This document shows positions 11,684 to 23,320 of a stretch of DNA of 64,000 nucleotides, piece by piece. The DNA comes from Delphinus delphis (taxonomy: Eukaryota; Chordata; Mammalia; Artiodactyla; Delphinidae). A model generated the notes under the pieces. That model was not told where the DNA came from and did not search any database. It was given only the letters and a program-made list of their open reading frames with translations. The stretch's first letter is position 1. Every line of letters starts with the position of its first letter. The stretch spans positions 19,459,701 to 19,523,700 of the forward strand of contig NC_082684.1 of assembly GCF_949987515.2 (NCBI RefSeq). Reading direction: 5' to 3'. The position numbers and the translations under genes are program-made.

Positions 11684-12035
11684 TATTTTTTTTTTTCCTT
11701 TATTTTTACATAATAGTTTTGGGCTCACAGCAAATTGAGAAGAATATACACAAATTTCCCATATACCCTCTGCCTTCACACATGCATAGCCTCTCCCATT
11801 ATAAACATCACCCACCAGAGTGGTACATTTATTACAATTGATGAACCTACATTAACACATTATTATCACCCAAATTTCAGAGTTTACATTTGGATCCACT
11901 CTAGGTGTTGTACGTGCTATGGGTTGGGACAAATGCATAAAAACATGTAAACATCATGATAGTATTATAGAGTATTTTCACTGCCTTAAAAATTTCCTGT
12001 GCTCTGTCTGTTCATCCCTCTCCCCACCTCATCTT
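11684..12035 (-). mobile_element. L1M 3' UTR fragment inserted in L1M ORF2
   Basis: Begins with a T-run at about 11684-11697 (poly-A of a minus-strand insertion). Continues with an antisense L1 3' UTR of another subfamily ('gtggtacatttattacaatt', 'cactctaggtgttgtacg', 'atgggttgggacaaatgc'). Host ORF2 sequence lies on both sides. Confidence 0.7.
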
Positions 12036-13811
12036 TTCATTTCATAATGTCTTTTGAAGTACACACATGTTTTATTTGGTGAGATCCAATTTAACAATTG
12101 TTTTTACTTTTATGGCTCCTGCTTTTGGTGTCATATTTTAAAACTCTTTGCATAATCCAAGGTCATAAAGATTTTCTCCTATATTTTCTTCTATAAGTAT
12201 TATAGTTTTAGCTTGTAAATTTAGTTCTATGGTCAATTTTTATGTATGGAATGAAGCTGGGGACTAAACTAATCCCTTTATATGAGATTCATATTGTTCC
12301 AGAATCATTTATTGAAAATCCTCCCATGGAATTCCTTTGACATCTTTGTTGAAAATTAGTTAACCATAAATGTAAGACTTTGTTTCTGGATGTTAATTCT
12401 GTTCTATTGATCTGTATGCCAATCTCTATAGCAGTTACCTCACTGTCTTGATTTCAGTACCTTTACAGTAAGTTTTGAGATCAAGCAGTCTAAGTTTTTC
12501 ATTCTGTTCTTCTTTTCAAAATTGCTATGTCTATTCAGGATCCTTCTCATTCTCATGTGAATTTTAGGATCAGCTTATTAAAAAAAAAAACTTACTGGTG
12601 TTTTAATAGGGATTCAATTCAATCTATAGCAAAATTCTGAAAAAAACTGTTGGCATAACAATCTAGTTTTTCAATCCATAAACATGGAATATCTCTATTT
12701 AGAGCTTAATTTCTCTCAGCAATGTTTTATAAAGTTTAGTGCAAAGGTCTTGCATTTTTGTCAGTTTTACTCTTACGTATTTTATTCTTTCTGATGCTAT
12801 TATGAATGGAATTAAAAAAAATTATTTAAAGATTGTTTATTGGTATTATATGGAATACTATTAATTTTTTAATGTATTGATCTTATATATTGAGACATTG
12901 CTGAAATTATCAATTAGTTCTAGCAGGAGTTTTGTGATACTTTAGAATTTTTCACATTCAGGATCATATCATCTAGGAATAAAGTTTTAGTTCCTTCTTT
13001 CCAAACTGTATGTATTTTATTTCTTTTTCTTGTCAGATTTCACTGTCTAGAAAGAACCTTCAGTACAGTGTTGAACAGAAGTGTCAGGATCAGACACATT
13101 TGTTTTGTTCTTGATCTTAGGGAAGAAACATTTAGTCTTTCACTATGAAGTCTGATGTTTACTGTAAGTTTTCCAAGTGCTGCTATCAATCTGAGAAAGT
13201 TTTCTTCAGTTCCTAGCTAATTGAGAGTTGTTATTATTATTATTTTGTAATCAGGAATAAGTGTTGGATTTTTCAAATGATTCTTACATGTTTGCTGAAA
13301 AGATTGTAATTTTTCCCCTTATTTTGCGAATATGGTATATTACATTAAGTGATTTTTCAATTTTAAACCAATATTGAATTTCTGATATAAATTCCATTTG
13401 GTCATGCTGTATAGTACTTTTTATATGTTGTAAAATTCTGTCTGCTAACATTAAAGATTTTTGCATCTATGTTCCTGAGGGTTGTTGGTCTGTAGTTTAA
13501 TTTTCTTGTGATGTCTTGGTCTAGCTTTGGTATCATCATTGGTCTCATAGAATGAGTTGTGAAATATTTGCTCTATTTCTATTTTCTGAAAGCTTTTAAA
13601 ACAGACATTATTTCTTCTTTTAACACTTCATAGGAATATCCAGTTAAGTCATCTCAAATTAGCCTTTGTGAGAAAAATCTTAATTACTAATTCAATTGTA
13701 TCACTTATTATAACTCTACTCAGATTTTTCTATTTCTTCTCTTGTCAGTTTTTGTAATTTGTATCTTTCAAAAAAGTCATTGATTTGACTGTATTGTATG
13801 AGAAATAAATA

Positions 13812-13965
13812 TGATTTCAAAACAAGTCTGGGAATTAGGACACAAGGGTCAGGTCTAACTTTTCCTCTGAAATCGTTTGTAAAACATTTCATATCTCTGG
13901 GCAGCTAAACCTCTCATTTTGCCTTAGAAGGAAGAGGCTAGATAACCTTTAAGGAACCAACAATA
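13812..13965 (+). repeat. MIR-family fragment
   Basis: 'atatctctgggcagctaaac', 'ctctcattttgccttagaag' and 'ctagataacctttaaggaac' follow the order of a MIR variant with the 'agatgatctctaaggtcc' tail. Confidence 0.5.
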
Positions 13966-14481
13966 AAGTGATGCTTTTACATTATGAACAGAAGAATGTC
14001 CAGTTGAACAATAACAGATTTAGTTATTTGCTCCTGAATGTTTTATTTTGGAAGTTCTTATATTGTTTACATGAGTTATTTTTCACAGATGTTTTATTTT
14101 TGTTCTTTTTGTTGGTAGTGTATAATCAAGCTTTGAAAATATTTATTATGATATGTTTCCTTGCCCTATTGTTCCCAGGGCAGGTGGCTTGGATAACTAG
14201 GAAAACTCATTTAAAGAACAAATATAAAATTTCATGATATTTTAACCTTTTTTGGCAAGTCTGTGATGGGGAAAAAAGCAATTTGGCAGTCTTAGAACCT
14301 TATTTTCTCACCACGAATTCCACAAGTTTCATCATTTGTAAAAATAATAAATATCTTAGGAACTGTGGAACCATTACCAATGTTTTCTATAAAATAAAAC
14401 ATATTAAATTTATTTAACTCCATTTATTCTAGATTCTCATGTAATAAGGTAGTAGTCCTTTATGGTATATAGCCTAAAATA
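13966..14481. other. No feature recognised
   Basis: AT-rich DNA with an 89-codon chance frame (13968-14237, plus) that has no family resemblance. Confidence 0.45.
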
Positions 14482-14549
14482 CTGAAGCTTTCAAATATTT
14501 TTCTCCACAACACATAATAAGGAATTTACTTTATATCACAACTTAGAAT

Positions 14550-14595
<46 letters not shown>

Positions 14596-14788
14596 CCTTC
14601 CCACACAGTCTTAGACATGTAAATATTCCCCCAACATTTCTTGGACAATGTGCAAGTGCACTTCACAATGCTATAATGGCTATTCCATTTCATTGTATTA
14701 GGTTTCATCCTTTTGGGTGGAGGGGTTACCCATTAAATTGATTTTATCACCCAATAATGGGTGACAGCCCAAAATTTGAAAAATATTG
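14482..14788 (+). mobile_element. hAT-like non-autonomous DNA transposon
   Basis: Ends are imperfect inverted copies (CTTTCAAATATTTTT at left, AATTTGAAAAATATTG at right). The 'ttactttatatcacaactta' left arm and the 'aataatgggtgacagccc' right arm follow a known MER5/Charlie-type plan. No clear 8-bp target duplication. The central (AC)n tract is part of it. Confidence 0.55.
14552..14593. repeat. (AC)n microsatellite, about 21 units
   Basis: Pure dinucleotide run inside the hAT-like element, at the place where related elements carry a short ACACAC seed. Confidence 0.98.
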
Positions 14789-15114
14789 CCAATATGTAAT
14801 TGGCATTTAAATCATACACTTAGGTCACATTTTCAGAGGTGGTATGCTAAGTACTATTTGGAGAGTTGTTCAGAGGAAACTAGTGGGTAGGTCATTGGAG
14901 TGTGCCCTTTAATACACAGGGAGAACTGGGAGATAGCACACTTCCTTGACTAATTCTACGTGTCAACATCACCATCATTTAACATCCCTACCTTACCTGT
15001 ACAGTGTCCCTAATACAACTTAGAAGGTAAAAAGGGCATATAGATAGATCATTTTCACAGTCAGTAAAAATGAAATTTAAACCAAAGCCCCATTTATTAA
15101 GTGTATGATACAAG
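14789..15114. other. No feature recognised
   Basis: Non-repetitive DNA between the DNA transposon and the next LTR. Confidence 0.45.
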
Positions 15115-15576
15115 GTATATTAGTTTCCTAGGGCTGCCATAAAAAAAGTGCTTTACACTAAGGGGGCTTAAAACAACAGAAATGTATTGTTTATAGTTCT
15201 GGAGATTAGAAGTCCAAAATCAGGGTGTCAGCAGGGGCATGCTCCTTCTGAAGTCTGTAGGGAAATCATTCCTTGTCTCCTCTTAGCTTCTAGTGGTTTG
15301 CTGGCAATCTTTGTCATTCCCTGGCTTGCAGCTGCATAATTTCAATCTCTGCCTTTGTTGTCACATGGTATTCTTCCTGCCTGCCTTTATCTTCACATGG
15401 TTGTCATCTTCTAAGGACACCAGTTGTATTGGATTAGCAACCCACCTTCCTCCAGTATGACTCATCTTAATTAACTACATCTGTCAAGACTATTGTGAAG
15501 TCAGGTCACATTCTGAGATACTGGGATTAGGACTTCAACCTCTATTTTTTGGAGAGATACAATTCAACCCATAACA
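15115..15576 (-). mobile_element. MaLR-type solo LTR, antisense
   Basis: On the minus strand it starts TGTTATGGGTTGAATTG, includes 'gaagtcctaatcccagtatc', 'gccagggaatgacaaagatt', 'acaatacatttctgttgttt' and ends 'cagccctaggaaactaatat'. Same family plan as the LTR at 11.1 kb. I see no clear target duplication and no internal region. Confidence 0.75.
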
Positions 15577-15955
15577 CTGAGAAACATTTCTCCACACTCT
15601 GTTTTGTCTCAGATTTTACTTCTCAAGTGTCACAGTGTTATAAATTATAACTGTAGTGTCAGGAGATTTGGAGAGAGGGCAGTTGGAGGAATTAGGAAAA
15701 GGAAAAAAATCATATTGGTCATAAGTCAAGAAACTGCAAAAGAAAATGTATTTTAATTTGTGAGACCACCTGAAACTGCTGGGCTATTCCACTCAGAATC
15801 ATTTCAAGAACCACTCTTGAAAGGCATGTTTTATTATGCTTTCAATTCCTAACTTTGGCACAGAATCTCCTGTTTTTCTGTCTCCCCTTCTTTGGCCATT
15901 AAATAGTGCTGAATTCCTACAGTCAGCCATTCCAGTGTAGCAACTCTTTCACAGA
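15577..15955. other. No feature recognised
   Basis: Non-repetitive DNA; no gene seen. Confidence 0.45.
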
Positions 15956-16335
15956 TCACTGTTGTTTTGTTATATTTGCAAGAATGCTGAGTTTTGGATT
16001 GAAAAAGAAAACTCCGTCAGCTGCATGGCTTTCCCCTGCTGAACTAGAGACCGGAAAATAAATGTTTGCACCTTTAATGACCTCCATTGTCCTGACTTCA
16101 CAGAATCCCCAGTGGGCAGCTAATCCTTTGGAACAATACAGTACAGATGTTTCACAAGATAAGAAGGCTAATTCCAGACCAATCAGAGCCACTCCAAATG
16201 TCAGCAAACTAAAATAAACTTAAAATATGGGGCAAACAGATGCAACCTCCACAGTCTGATCCCTTCGTCAGTGGGTCATTCTACCGTAATGGGCGATATT
16301 TCTGCTTTGTTTACGTCGATGGCAACTTTCTCCTT
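15956..16335. other. Non-repetitive segment with retained CpGs (possible conserved non-coding DNA)
   Basis: About 380 bases that match no repeat I know and retain several CpG dinucleotides (ctccgtcag, gagaccggaa, cccttcgtca, ctaccgtaat, gggcgatat, ttacgtcgatgg) in otherwise CpG-poor DNA. An 83-codon frame runs on the minus strand (15956-16207) without recognisable motifs; I do not call it a gene. It could be a regulatory element or simply less decayed DNA. Confidence 0.3.
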
Positions 16336-17639
16336 AGTAAGAACTAAGCTGCCCTAGGTGTTCTCTCATATTTGCTATGCTCACTACTGTCAGAAATTCC
16401 TCTCAAAGTAAACACTGCTTGGCATCTCTGGACTTTTACATTTACCTCTGCCTCTGAAATTACTGCCATGGTTTTATATCTGGATAATGAGTAGTTCAGT
16501 GGTGTTCAACAATTCAAAGAAGTTTTGATTAAGGCAGAGAAAATGTCCCCAGATCTCCACTATGAGAAAAAGAATTCCTCTGCTTAAATAAAAAATGTTG
16601 CAAAATCTTCTGGAATTATCCACATAAATGCTACAAGTTTCCTATATTTTTATGTTTATAGTAAAAATAACTCTAATGTGATTACTAAATATGAGGTAAT
16701 AGAAGTGAAGTTGATAGGTAATAAAAGTGAAGTTGATATTAATAATAAATATAATACACTTATTTCTTACATGTATTTTATTTTACAATTTACTATTTCA
16801 TCTATAGATTAATATTTTCCTGATTCTAAGAACACACAGACAAAGCAACAGTCTTGGGGAGAAAAGGGTAACCTCCTTTCCCTTAAAGATTACATTCAAT
16901 GTACAGGTCAATGTGAGAATTTTTCTCGACTTACAAAACATTTTAAAATGTTAAGAATCATAAATATTGAGAAAATGCAGAACTCCTAAGTAATATATAA
17001 AAATGTCCATATTGTAGAAAACCAGAAAACATTTTGATAAAAGACTACTATTTAGATGCCTTAGGATTTAGATTATTTTAAACCAATTTTGAGTTATGAT
17101 TAAAAATTGATAATTGGGAGATGTAAGACAGTAAAAATATTTTTAAGATTCATGAGAAGATCTTATTTCTTCTCTTTGTAAATCTAACTTGGCTTTAAAC
17201 ACTGTGACTAGCACCACCACCACCACTCCCACGTATAAGTAATGGAGAATCCTCCCCAAATTTTTCAAGTATTGGGGCCAATGGAGCTGTTGAAATAAAA
17301 CAACTGGAAGCACCAAATTAAGGCAACAGATTATCAGGTCTATTGCATTGGAAAAGATTGTGCCCTATGACAAGTTTTCAGGTGAATTTCTGGGTTAAAA
17401 TGAGAAAACAATATGATTTTGTATCCATTTGCGAGGAGGGTTGGTGGTTCCAGAATAATTACACTCTTTTTGTTCTTTCTTGCCCTTATCAGCACAATCT
17501 CTTACCTCCTCAGCAATACCAACTTAAATAGTTTTGTTGATTTTTTAATCCTCGTTTGCTTTTCTTTTCAAATGTCCTGGTTTTCCTTTTATTTGTTGAA
17601 GTTTAAAATTTGGAGTGTGTTTGGTAAAAATAAATAAAA
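16336..17639. other. No gene recognised
   Basis: AT-rich, mostly non-repetitive DNA. Two overlapping plus-strand frames (17343-17637) show no protein family features. Confidence 0.45.
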
Positions 17640-17861
17640 GATGTGTGTCTGTTTATTCTTTCATTTATTTATTTATTTAACTTAATTTTTAGATGTGTGC
17701 CTGCTTAGATTCTCATTCCTTAATTCTTTGGACAATAATTTGTATCTACCTAGGAGTTCAATGATTTCTGGAGCACTGTGATCAGCTACCGATCAGCCAA
17801 GAAGACTTTATCTGCGTAATGGAAATCATGTGAGGAAAACATAAAAGTGGTTATAAATGTT

Positions 17862-17912
17862 TCTCTCTCTCTCTCCTGTGTGTTTATGTGTGTGTGTGTG
17901 TGTGTGTGTGTC
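17862..17912. repeat. Compound (TC)n-(TG)n microsatellite
   Basis: TC run at 17862-17874 followed by a TG run interrupted once by TTTATG. Confidence 0.95.
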
Positions 17913-20554
17913 TGTTTTTCTGATCTTCCTTCTTTTATTCTTTTTGTTGATCTATCATCCTCTTCTTCTGTTTCTTTCTTTTGGACTTCAGTAGTTTTGC
18001 TATAAAGCCCATTTTATAGTAAATTTAGAGTTGAAAGCAGATGAACAGAAAGTTAAAACTTTCTGGTAAGTCAACTCTATTATGTAATGTATTCACTGTT
18101 ATACTATATCATCTTTTCCCCAAATGAATTCTCATTTTAAAAGAATGTTTTAATTTTGTTTCCTTGCTTATTTATTTGTTTTCAATCCATTACTTTAAAA
18201 AATGACAATATTAAGATATTATTGAACTTTGTGAATCTGAACCACGGTTTAGCTTTACCAGCAGAACTATGGCCTACTTATTAACATGCTTGTTTTTTTG
18301 TTTGTCAGTTTGTTTGTTTTGTATTGTTTACTGCCTGTACCCAGGATTTGAGCAGTTAATAGACCTAAACATTTATCAGATGGTTGTCCAGTAAACATGC
18401 TTCTTAAAGAGGATAATCCATGTAGTATGTTTCTTCTAGGAGAGGCCAAAGCCTTCCTAACTCTAGCTTATGATCAGTTTATGTTCTGACAGTTGAGAAT
18501 AGAGTGGAATAATTTAACTCAACAGGCTTGATTTTTAGAATGTTCTTTTAACCAGCTCACACATTAAATGTAGATGTAGTCTTTGCACTTGAAAAGACCC
18601 TTATGGAACTTGAAGAATATTTTTGAAGTCTAACATTGGCTGCTGACTTAGCTGATTACAGTGCCCATAAAGACCTTCATTCCAATCTTTGAGAAAAAAA
18701 TATGAATGAATGTCCAAAGTAAATTGATGCTAACTACAAGAGGACAGCCAAAAAGTCATAGAAGTTTGGGAGTTTGGGAAAGGAAGAAAACATTTTTATA
18801 AATTAGTAAACATTTGGTGATAAAGATGGGAAGAAAATTTGAAGTTTGGCAATTTTCCCTATAAAATGACAGATAGTTTAGCATTCTGCAAAGTATTTCT
18901 TAGAAGCAAAACCCAGAAGATCCATTAGATCTATGTCTTTACAGTGAAAATTTGTGATTTATCACATTATACAACACTAATTCTTGTATGTAACATTGTA
19001 TGTAATATTAAATGTAATACAATATTAATAAGTGGATTCAATATTACTTTTAAATGAAATCAAATTTATGAGAGCCATACTGAGGCATTTTTGCTTTCCT
19101 ATTTGATCAAATCCTTTCTTCCAAAAATATGTCTTATTTAATCTCTTGTGAAAAAAGTTATCATGAATTTCTTGGACTATTTCATAATTTGGGGTTTCTC
19201 AGTGTTAATAAGAAAACTATTCATGAGACAAATATCTGAACATTTACAGGCTCATCCATCGTAGTGAAGAAAGATTTAAATATTCTGGGAAATTTCTGCT
19301 TATAGCCATAGTGAGAGGGAAAACTTATTTAAAATAATAAGATTTTTCTGGTCATGTGCCATATTTCTTGATCCATTGTGTTTGGCACCAGGAAACAACT
19401 TGGCATGAACCGTTGAAAAATCCATCAGCAACTGTGTCAACTTTATCACTTCCTGAGCTCATGCTTGCAGGAAATGGATACAAAAACAATGATTTAAAAA
19501 GGGAAAGATTACTCTTTCCCATTTGAAACATTTTAAAAATATACTTTTAACACTTACTTGCTTTTTTCCTTTAGTAAATAAGTTGGAAGTTTGCCTTAAT
19601 GATAAACAACAGATATATCATAATATATCAGATTAAGCTTCATCTATGGAATAAAATTAAGAATGCATTCCCTATTTTTTCACCTGGTTGTTGTGAGTGC
19701 TTTTGAAAAACCAGAACAAATCATATGAATTTAAGTGTGTAATGAAAGGGTAGGAAGAGAAGAATAATACAATGATGGCAGACTCAGAAATACTACCAAT
19801 ATTGCTACTTCCAAAGATAAATAGTGGTTTTATGTGTTGTATGGAGATGTAATAGTGATTAGAGAAGATGACCAAATGAAAAAAAAAATATTCATAGAGC
19901 AGAATGGTGTAATGGCACAAACGACTTTTCAATTAAATTTTAAAAGAAATGGAAATATATAAAATGTTTACTTATACTATATTTGGATTAGAAAACATAG
20001 TAAGTAAATGGGTATAAAATCCATAAGTATTGATGGCCTGATATTTTGATCTTTTAGCCATGGACTATAAAACAAACTCCTCCTTGGTCCCATTCCCTCA
20101 GCATCTAGCTTGGCTACAGGCACTCATGTGATTACTTATAATATTTGCAGCTGAGATTCTAATAAGTGATCATGCTAAATATGTATTCTCTAGAAAATAG
20201 TCTTGGCTTTTTTTATCAGAGTTTTATTGCTTTTACTACTCAAAATTTCTTCCAAAGAGCTCTACCTTCAAATCTGATTAATTATTACATAATAAATTAA
20301 ATCCAAATATTCCTTGAATGAATTGGCTGTCAGAATGACTAAATATTTAGGCAGGCAGGCAGAGCCCAAAAATTGGAAACAAAACAAAACTCAGTTAAGA
20401 TTCTATGTTTTCCTTTTTATTAACATCTCTGAAATATGTAGTTATATCTTTATTTTACCTAAAATTTCTTTCACAGATATCGTATTTTAGGATATTGGAA
20501 TTTCTAGTTTGTAATTAATAATACTGAATCCAGTAACAAAAATGACTCATCTAT
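17913..20554. other. Gene-free, repeat-poor AT-rich stretch
   Basis: About 2.6 kb in which I can name neither genes nor repeats beyond short T-rich runs (about 18290-18325). Open frames are at most 86 codons and unrecognisable. Confidence 0.45.
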
Positions 20555-20640
20555 GTCACACATAGGGTAAGTAGTAGAACCTAAACTAGAAATCATATCT
20601 CTTGACTTCAGGGTGCTTTTCAGCATAGTGTCCACATGTA
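20555..20640 (-). repeat. Possible MIR fragment
   Basis: 'tgtcacacatagggtaagta', 'gaacctaaactagaaatc' and 'ttgacttcagggtgctttt' follow the reverse complement of the MIR left arm. Diverged. Confidence 0.45.
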
Positions 20641-21384
20641 TTTTAAACTATGGCCTGTGGAATCTAAAGTAGATTGAGCTAAAACCTCAGTTGCCATTAC
20701 GAGATAGGTGGTCCCAATGGGATGTGCTCCAAGCACCCTAACCACTCTGCAACCCAAGCAACTCCATTTGGATCTATTTTACTTGTTGGGTTTTTGGGCT
20801 TTTATTTGGAAAGGAGATTTGAAAATAAAACCTTAGCAATCTACCTTTACTTACAACAGATTAGTGTCATAGTTCCTTAAGCATGAAATTTAAATTTGAC
20901 AAGGTAAAGTGTGAGAAAATTTACTAATGAAAGATTAAAAACCTAAGCTATAGGTTTCTCAAATATACATCCAACTAGATTTTGTTGAATAATTCAGCTA
21001 AAGAGAGTTTTAAAGATTAAACAGCACATTTTTTTTTTTTTGGTATATTATTAAGAGAGCTACCTGAGGACAAGGAGGTAAAAATAAATAATGAATTGGC
21101 CTTTTTTTCAGAAATTTTACAATGTTGATGTTCAAATTATTTTATTTGGAGTAAAAAACTATATAACAGAATGCAGAAAATACCAGACATTACAGTGGCC
21201 TGTTATTCTTTGCCAGTCCAAATAAAAACAAAATACTGAAAGAGAATGCTTTCCAAATCTCCACTGAAAGTAAAACTGCTATAAAAATGTTTGTACTAAA
21301 ATAAAGGAAATGAATGAATTTCTACTAAAATATAGGAAGTAAATGTAACTCATAAGTAATAGAAGAAATAGTGGGGGACATTTC
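20641..21384. other. No feature recognised
   Basis: Non-repetitive DNA with an A/T-rich T-run near 21030. No gene seen. Confidence 0.45.
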
Positions 21385-22115
21385 AGTACATAATAAGAAC
21401 ATTTTAATCATCTCACACTTGACAGAATAGCTGTTATCAAAAAGTGAAAAAAAGACAAATTGGCACAGATGTGAAGAAAAGGAAACCCTAGTACACCATT
21501 GGTGGGAATGTAAATTGGCGCAGCTGCTATGGAAAACAATATGAAGGATCCTCAAAAAACTAAAAATAAAACTACCATATGATCCAGCAATTCCACTCCT
21601 GGGTATCTGAAGAAAAGGAAAACACTATTTGAAAAGATACATGAACCCCAATGTTCATAGCAGCATTTACAATAGCTAAGATATGGAAGCAACCTAAGTG
21701 TCCATCAACAATGGAATGGAATGTTACTCAGCCACAAAAGGAATGAAATTCTGTCATTTGCAACAACATGGATGGAACTAGAGAGTATTATGCTTAGTTA
21801 AATAAGTCAGACAGAGAAAGACAAATGAAAGAGTATATCAAAACAGAAACAGACTCACTGGTATAGAGAACAGATTTGTAGGTACCAGTGGGTAGAGGGA
21901 GGGGGGAGAGGAAAAAATGGGGGTGTGGGACTGAGAGGAACAAACTACTATATATAAAGTGGACAAACTACAGAGATGTACTGTATAGCACAGGGAAGTA
22001 TAGCCATTGTGATCTTAAATGGAGTATAAGCTATAAAAATATTGAGTCACTATGTTGTACACCTGAAACTAATATGATGTTGTAAATCAACTATTATTCA
22101 ATGAGAAAAAAGTTT
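21385..22115 (+). mobile_element. 5'-truncated L1, ORF2 tail and 3' UTR
   Basis: Sense L1 3' end: 'attggtgggaatgtaaattg' (ORF2 C-terminal region), 'accatatgatccagcaattc', 'agtcagacagagaaagac', 'tactgtatagcacaggga', 'gttgtacacctgaaactaat', ending in an A-rich tail near 22115. It is diverged and the ORF2 tail is interrupted. Confidence 0.85.
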
Positions 22116-22221
22116 TTAATATAAATCCAAAGTTAAACTAGGCTGCTTATGACAACAGTGAGTTTTCTGTCACTAGAGTACAAATGTCTGATAAATATTT
22201 TAGTCACACATTTAATATATA

Positions 22222-22852
22222 CAGGTGATTCTCATTATTCTTGATAGTTATGTTCAGCCATGTCACTGTGAAACCTGAACTAGTAAAACTGAACCACAGG
22301 CTTCTAGGAGAAATCCCAGATTATGTTCCTGTGAGCCTCTGGTCACAATATTTTCCTCAGTGGATCAATATATAACCTGTTTTAAAGCATGTTTCTGTTT
22401 AAAGATGTTTTATTTAGTATCACTATTGATTCTTTAGAATTGAACTCACAGCCAACAGCACTATAAGTCATTCCTGAATGAAATATATCTAACACATGTA
22501 TTTTCTTCATAAGGCACGTCACAGCCTTCTCAAGGGAGATAAGTAACACCCAACAACACTGCAGCACTGTTCTTGGAGGATATTTTAAACAATGAATTCA
22601 CCTCTGAAAAAAACACAAAAATGAGAAAAATATGACACTAAATAGACTGTGAAACGGACACACTTATGATGTGAGAGTTGAAACAAACTCAGATGGGAAC
22701 ATGCATGGCAGGATAATCAAATGTTTTGCCACTCTCTGAACATCCACAAAAGACTGAGAAAAGAGAGTGAATATTGATTTGGAGGGTTACAAATAAATTT
22801 TAGTGAAGAGGTAAATTCACAAGTAGGGAATCCATGAATAATGAGGTTTGCT
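22222..22852 (-). mobile_element. Pogo/Tigger-type DNA transposon relic (TcMar)
   Basis: Terminal inverted repeats: CAGGTGATTCTCATTATTC at the left and GAATAATGAGGTTTG near the right, with TA at both ends as expected for a Tc1/mariner-pogo insertion. About 630 bases long, so an internal-deletion derivative. The middle carries the N-terminal remnant of a transposase on the minus strand, annotated separately. Confidence 0.75.
22382..22567 (-). pseudogene. Remnant of Tigger-type transposase N-terminus
   Basis: An open frame of 61 codons on the minus strand, inside the Tigger-type element. Residues about 12-47 (around LEKAVTCLMKKIHVLD, then SGMTYSAVGCEFN and KESIV) follow the pattern of the first helix-turn-helix of CENP-B-like Tigger transposases, in which a lysine-rich start leads into helices ending in a 'REFN-ES-T-I' motif. 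The catalytic DDE domain is absent, so the piece cannot move DNA. The start codon is probably chance: upstream the frame is decayed. This is my reading of family resemblance; a profile search would settle it. Confidence 0.65.
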
Positions 22853-22939
22853 TATTGAGATATCATCATATTTCCAAATGAAATACATTTTTCTAGCATT
22901 TATTTTACTGGAGTTCTCAGCAACTATACCTGTTCAATC

Positions 22940-23320
22940 ACTCCTCCCTTTTTGAAACTTTCTCTTCCTTTTATTACCAGGACAGCACACTCTCCTTCCA
23001 GATGTTTATCTTCACCCTCCTTCATCCCTTTCTCAGTGTTCTTTGTGGGTTCCATCTCCTCTACCATAGTTTTAAATATTGAAATTCGTTCAGGAACAAT
23101 CTCCAAACCTCTTACCCTTTCACTCTGTAATCCCCCTACACAAATTTTCTATACTCATAAGACTAACAAAACTTTATCTGCAGTTCAAATCCTTCCTCTG
23201 GACTTCAGACATATTATATACAAAGGACTACTAGACAGTTCTATGCTAGTGTCTCAAAGGTACCTAGAAATCAATGTGCATAAAATTGAATTTATGATAT
23301 TTCTCCACAAAATTTGAACC
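22940..23320 (+). pseudogene. L2 LINE reading-frame fragment (reverse transcriptase C-terminal region)
   Basis: Sense L2 sequence: 'ttgaaactttctcttcc', 'cagcacactctccttccag', 'ctttctcagtgttctttgtg', 'ctctggacttcagacatat', 'ctactagacagttctatgc', 'aaaggtacctagaaatcaa', in consensus order. It gives a 121-codon plus-strand frame (22952-23317), the longest plus-strand frame outside the L1s. The frame is kept only by chance in part: the residues carry no intact RT motif, and the L2 consensus frame is not followed throughout. No L2 element of placental mammals is active. Confidence 0.65.

Larger units (their letters stand above)
8801..13800 (-). mobile_element. Old L1M host element (3' UTR plus ORF2), split by three later insertions
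   Basis: Minus-strand L1M. From the left: a T-run (3' tail) near 8801, 3' UTR to about 9660, then, after the insertions listed separately, ORF2 in antisense at about 11080-11113, 11552-11683 and 12036-13800, reaching back into the RT domain. Continuity across the gaps is visible: 'ggtgaaatgtccatt' before the LTR is followed by 'tttttaattggc' after it, adjacent words in L1 ORF2. All frames are destroyed. The 8801-8960 part resembles the oldest L1/HAL1-type 3' ends and may be separate. Confidence 0.75.
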
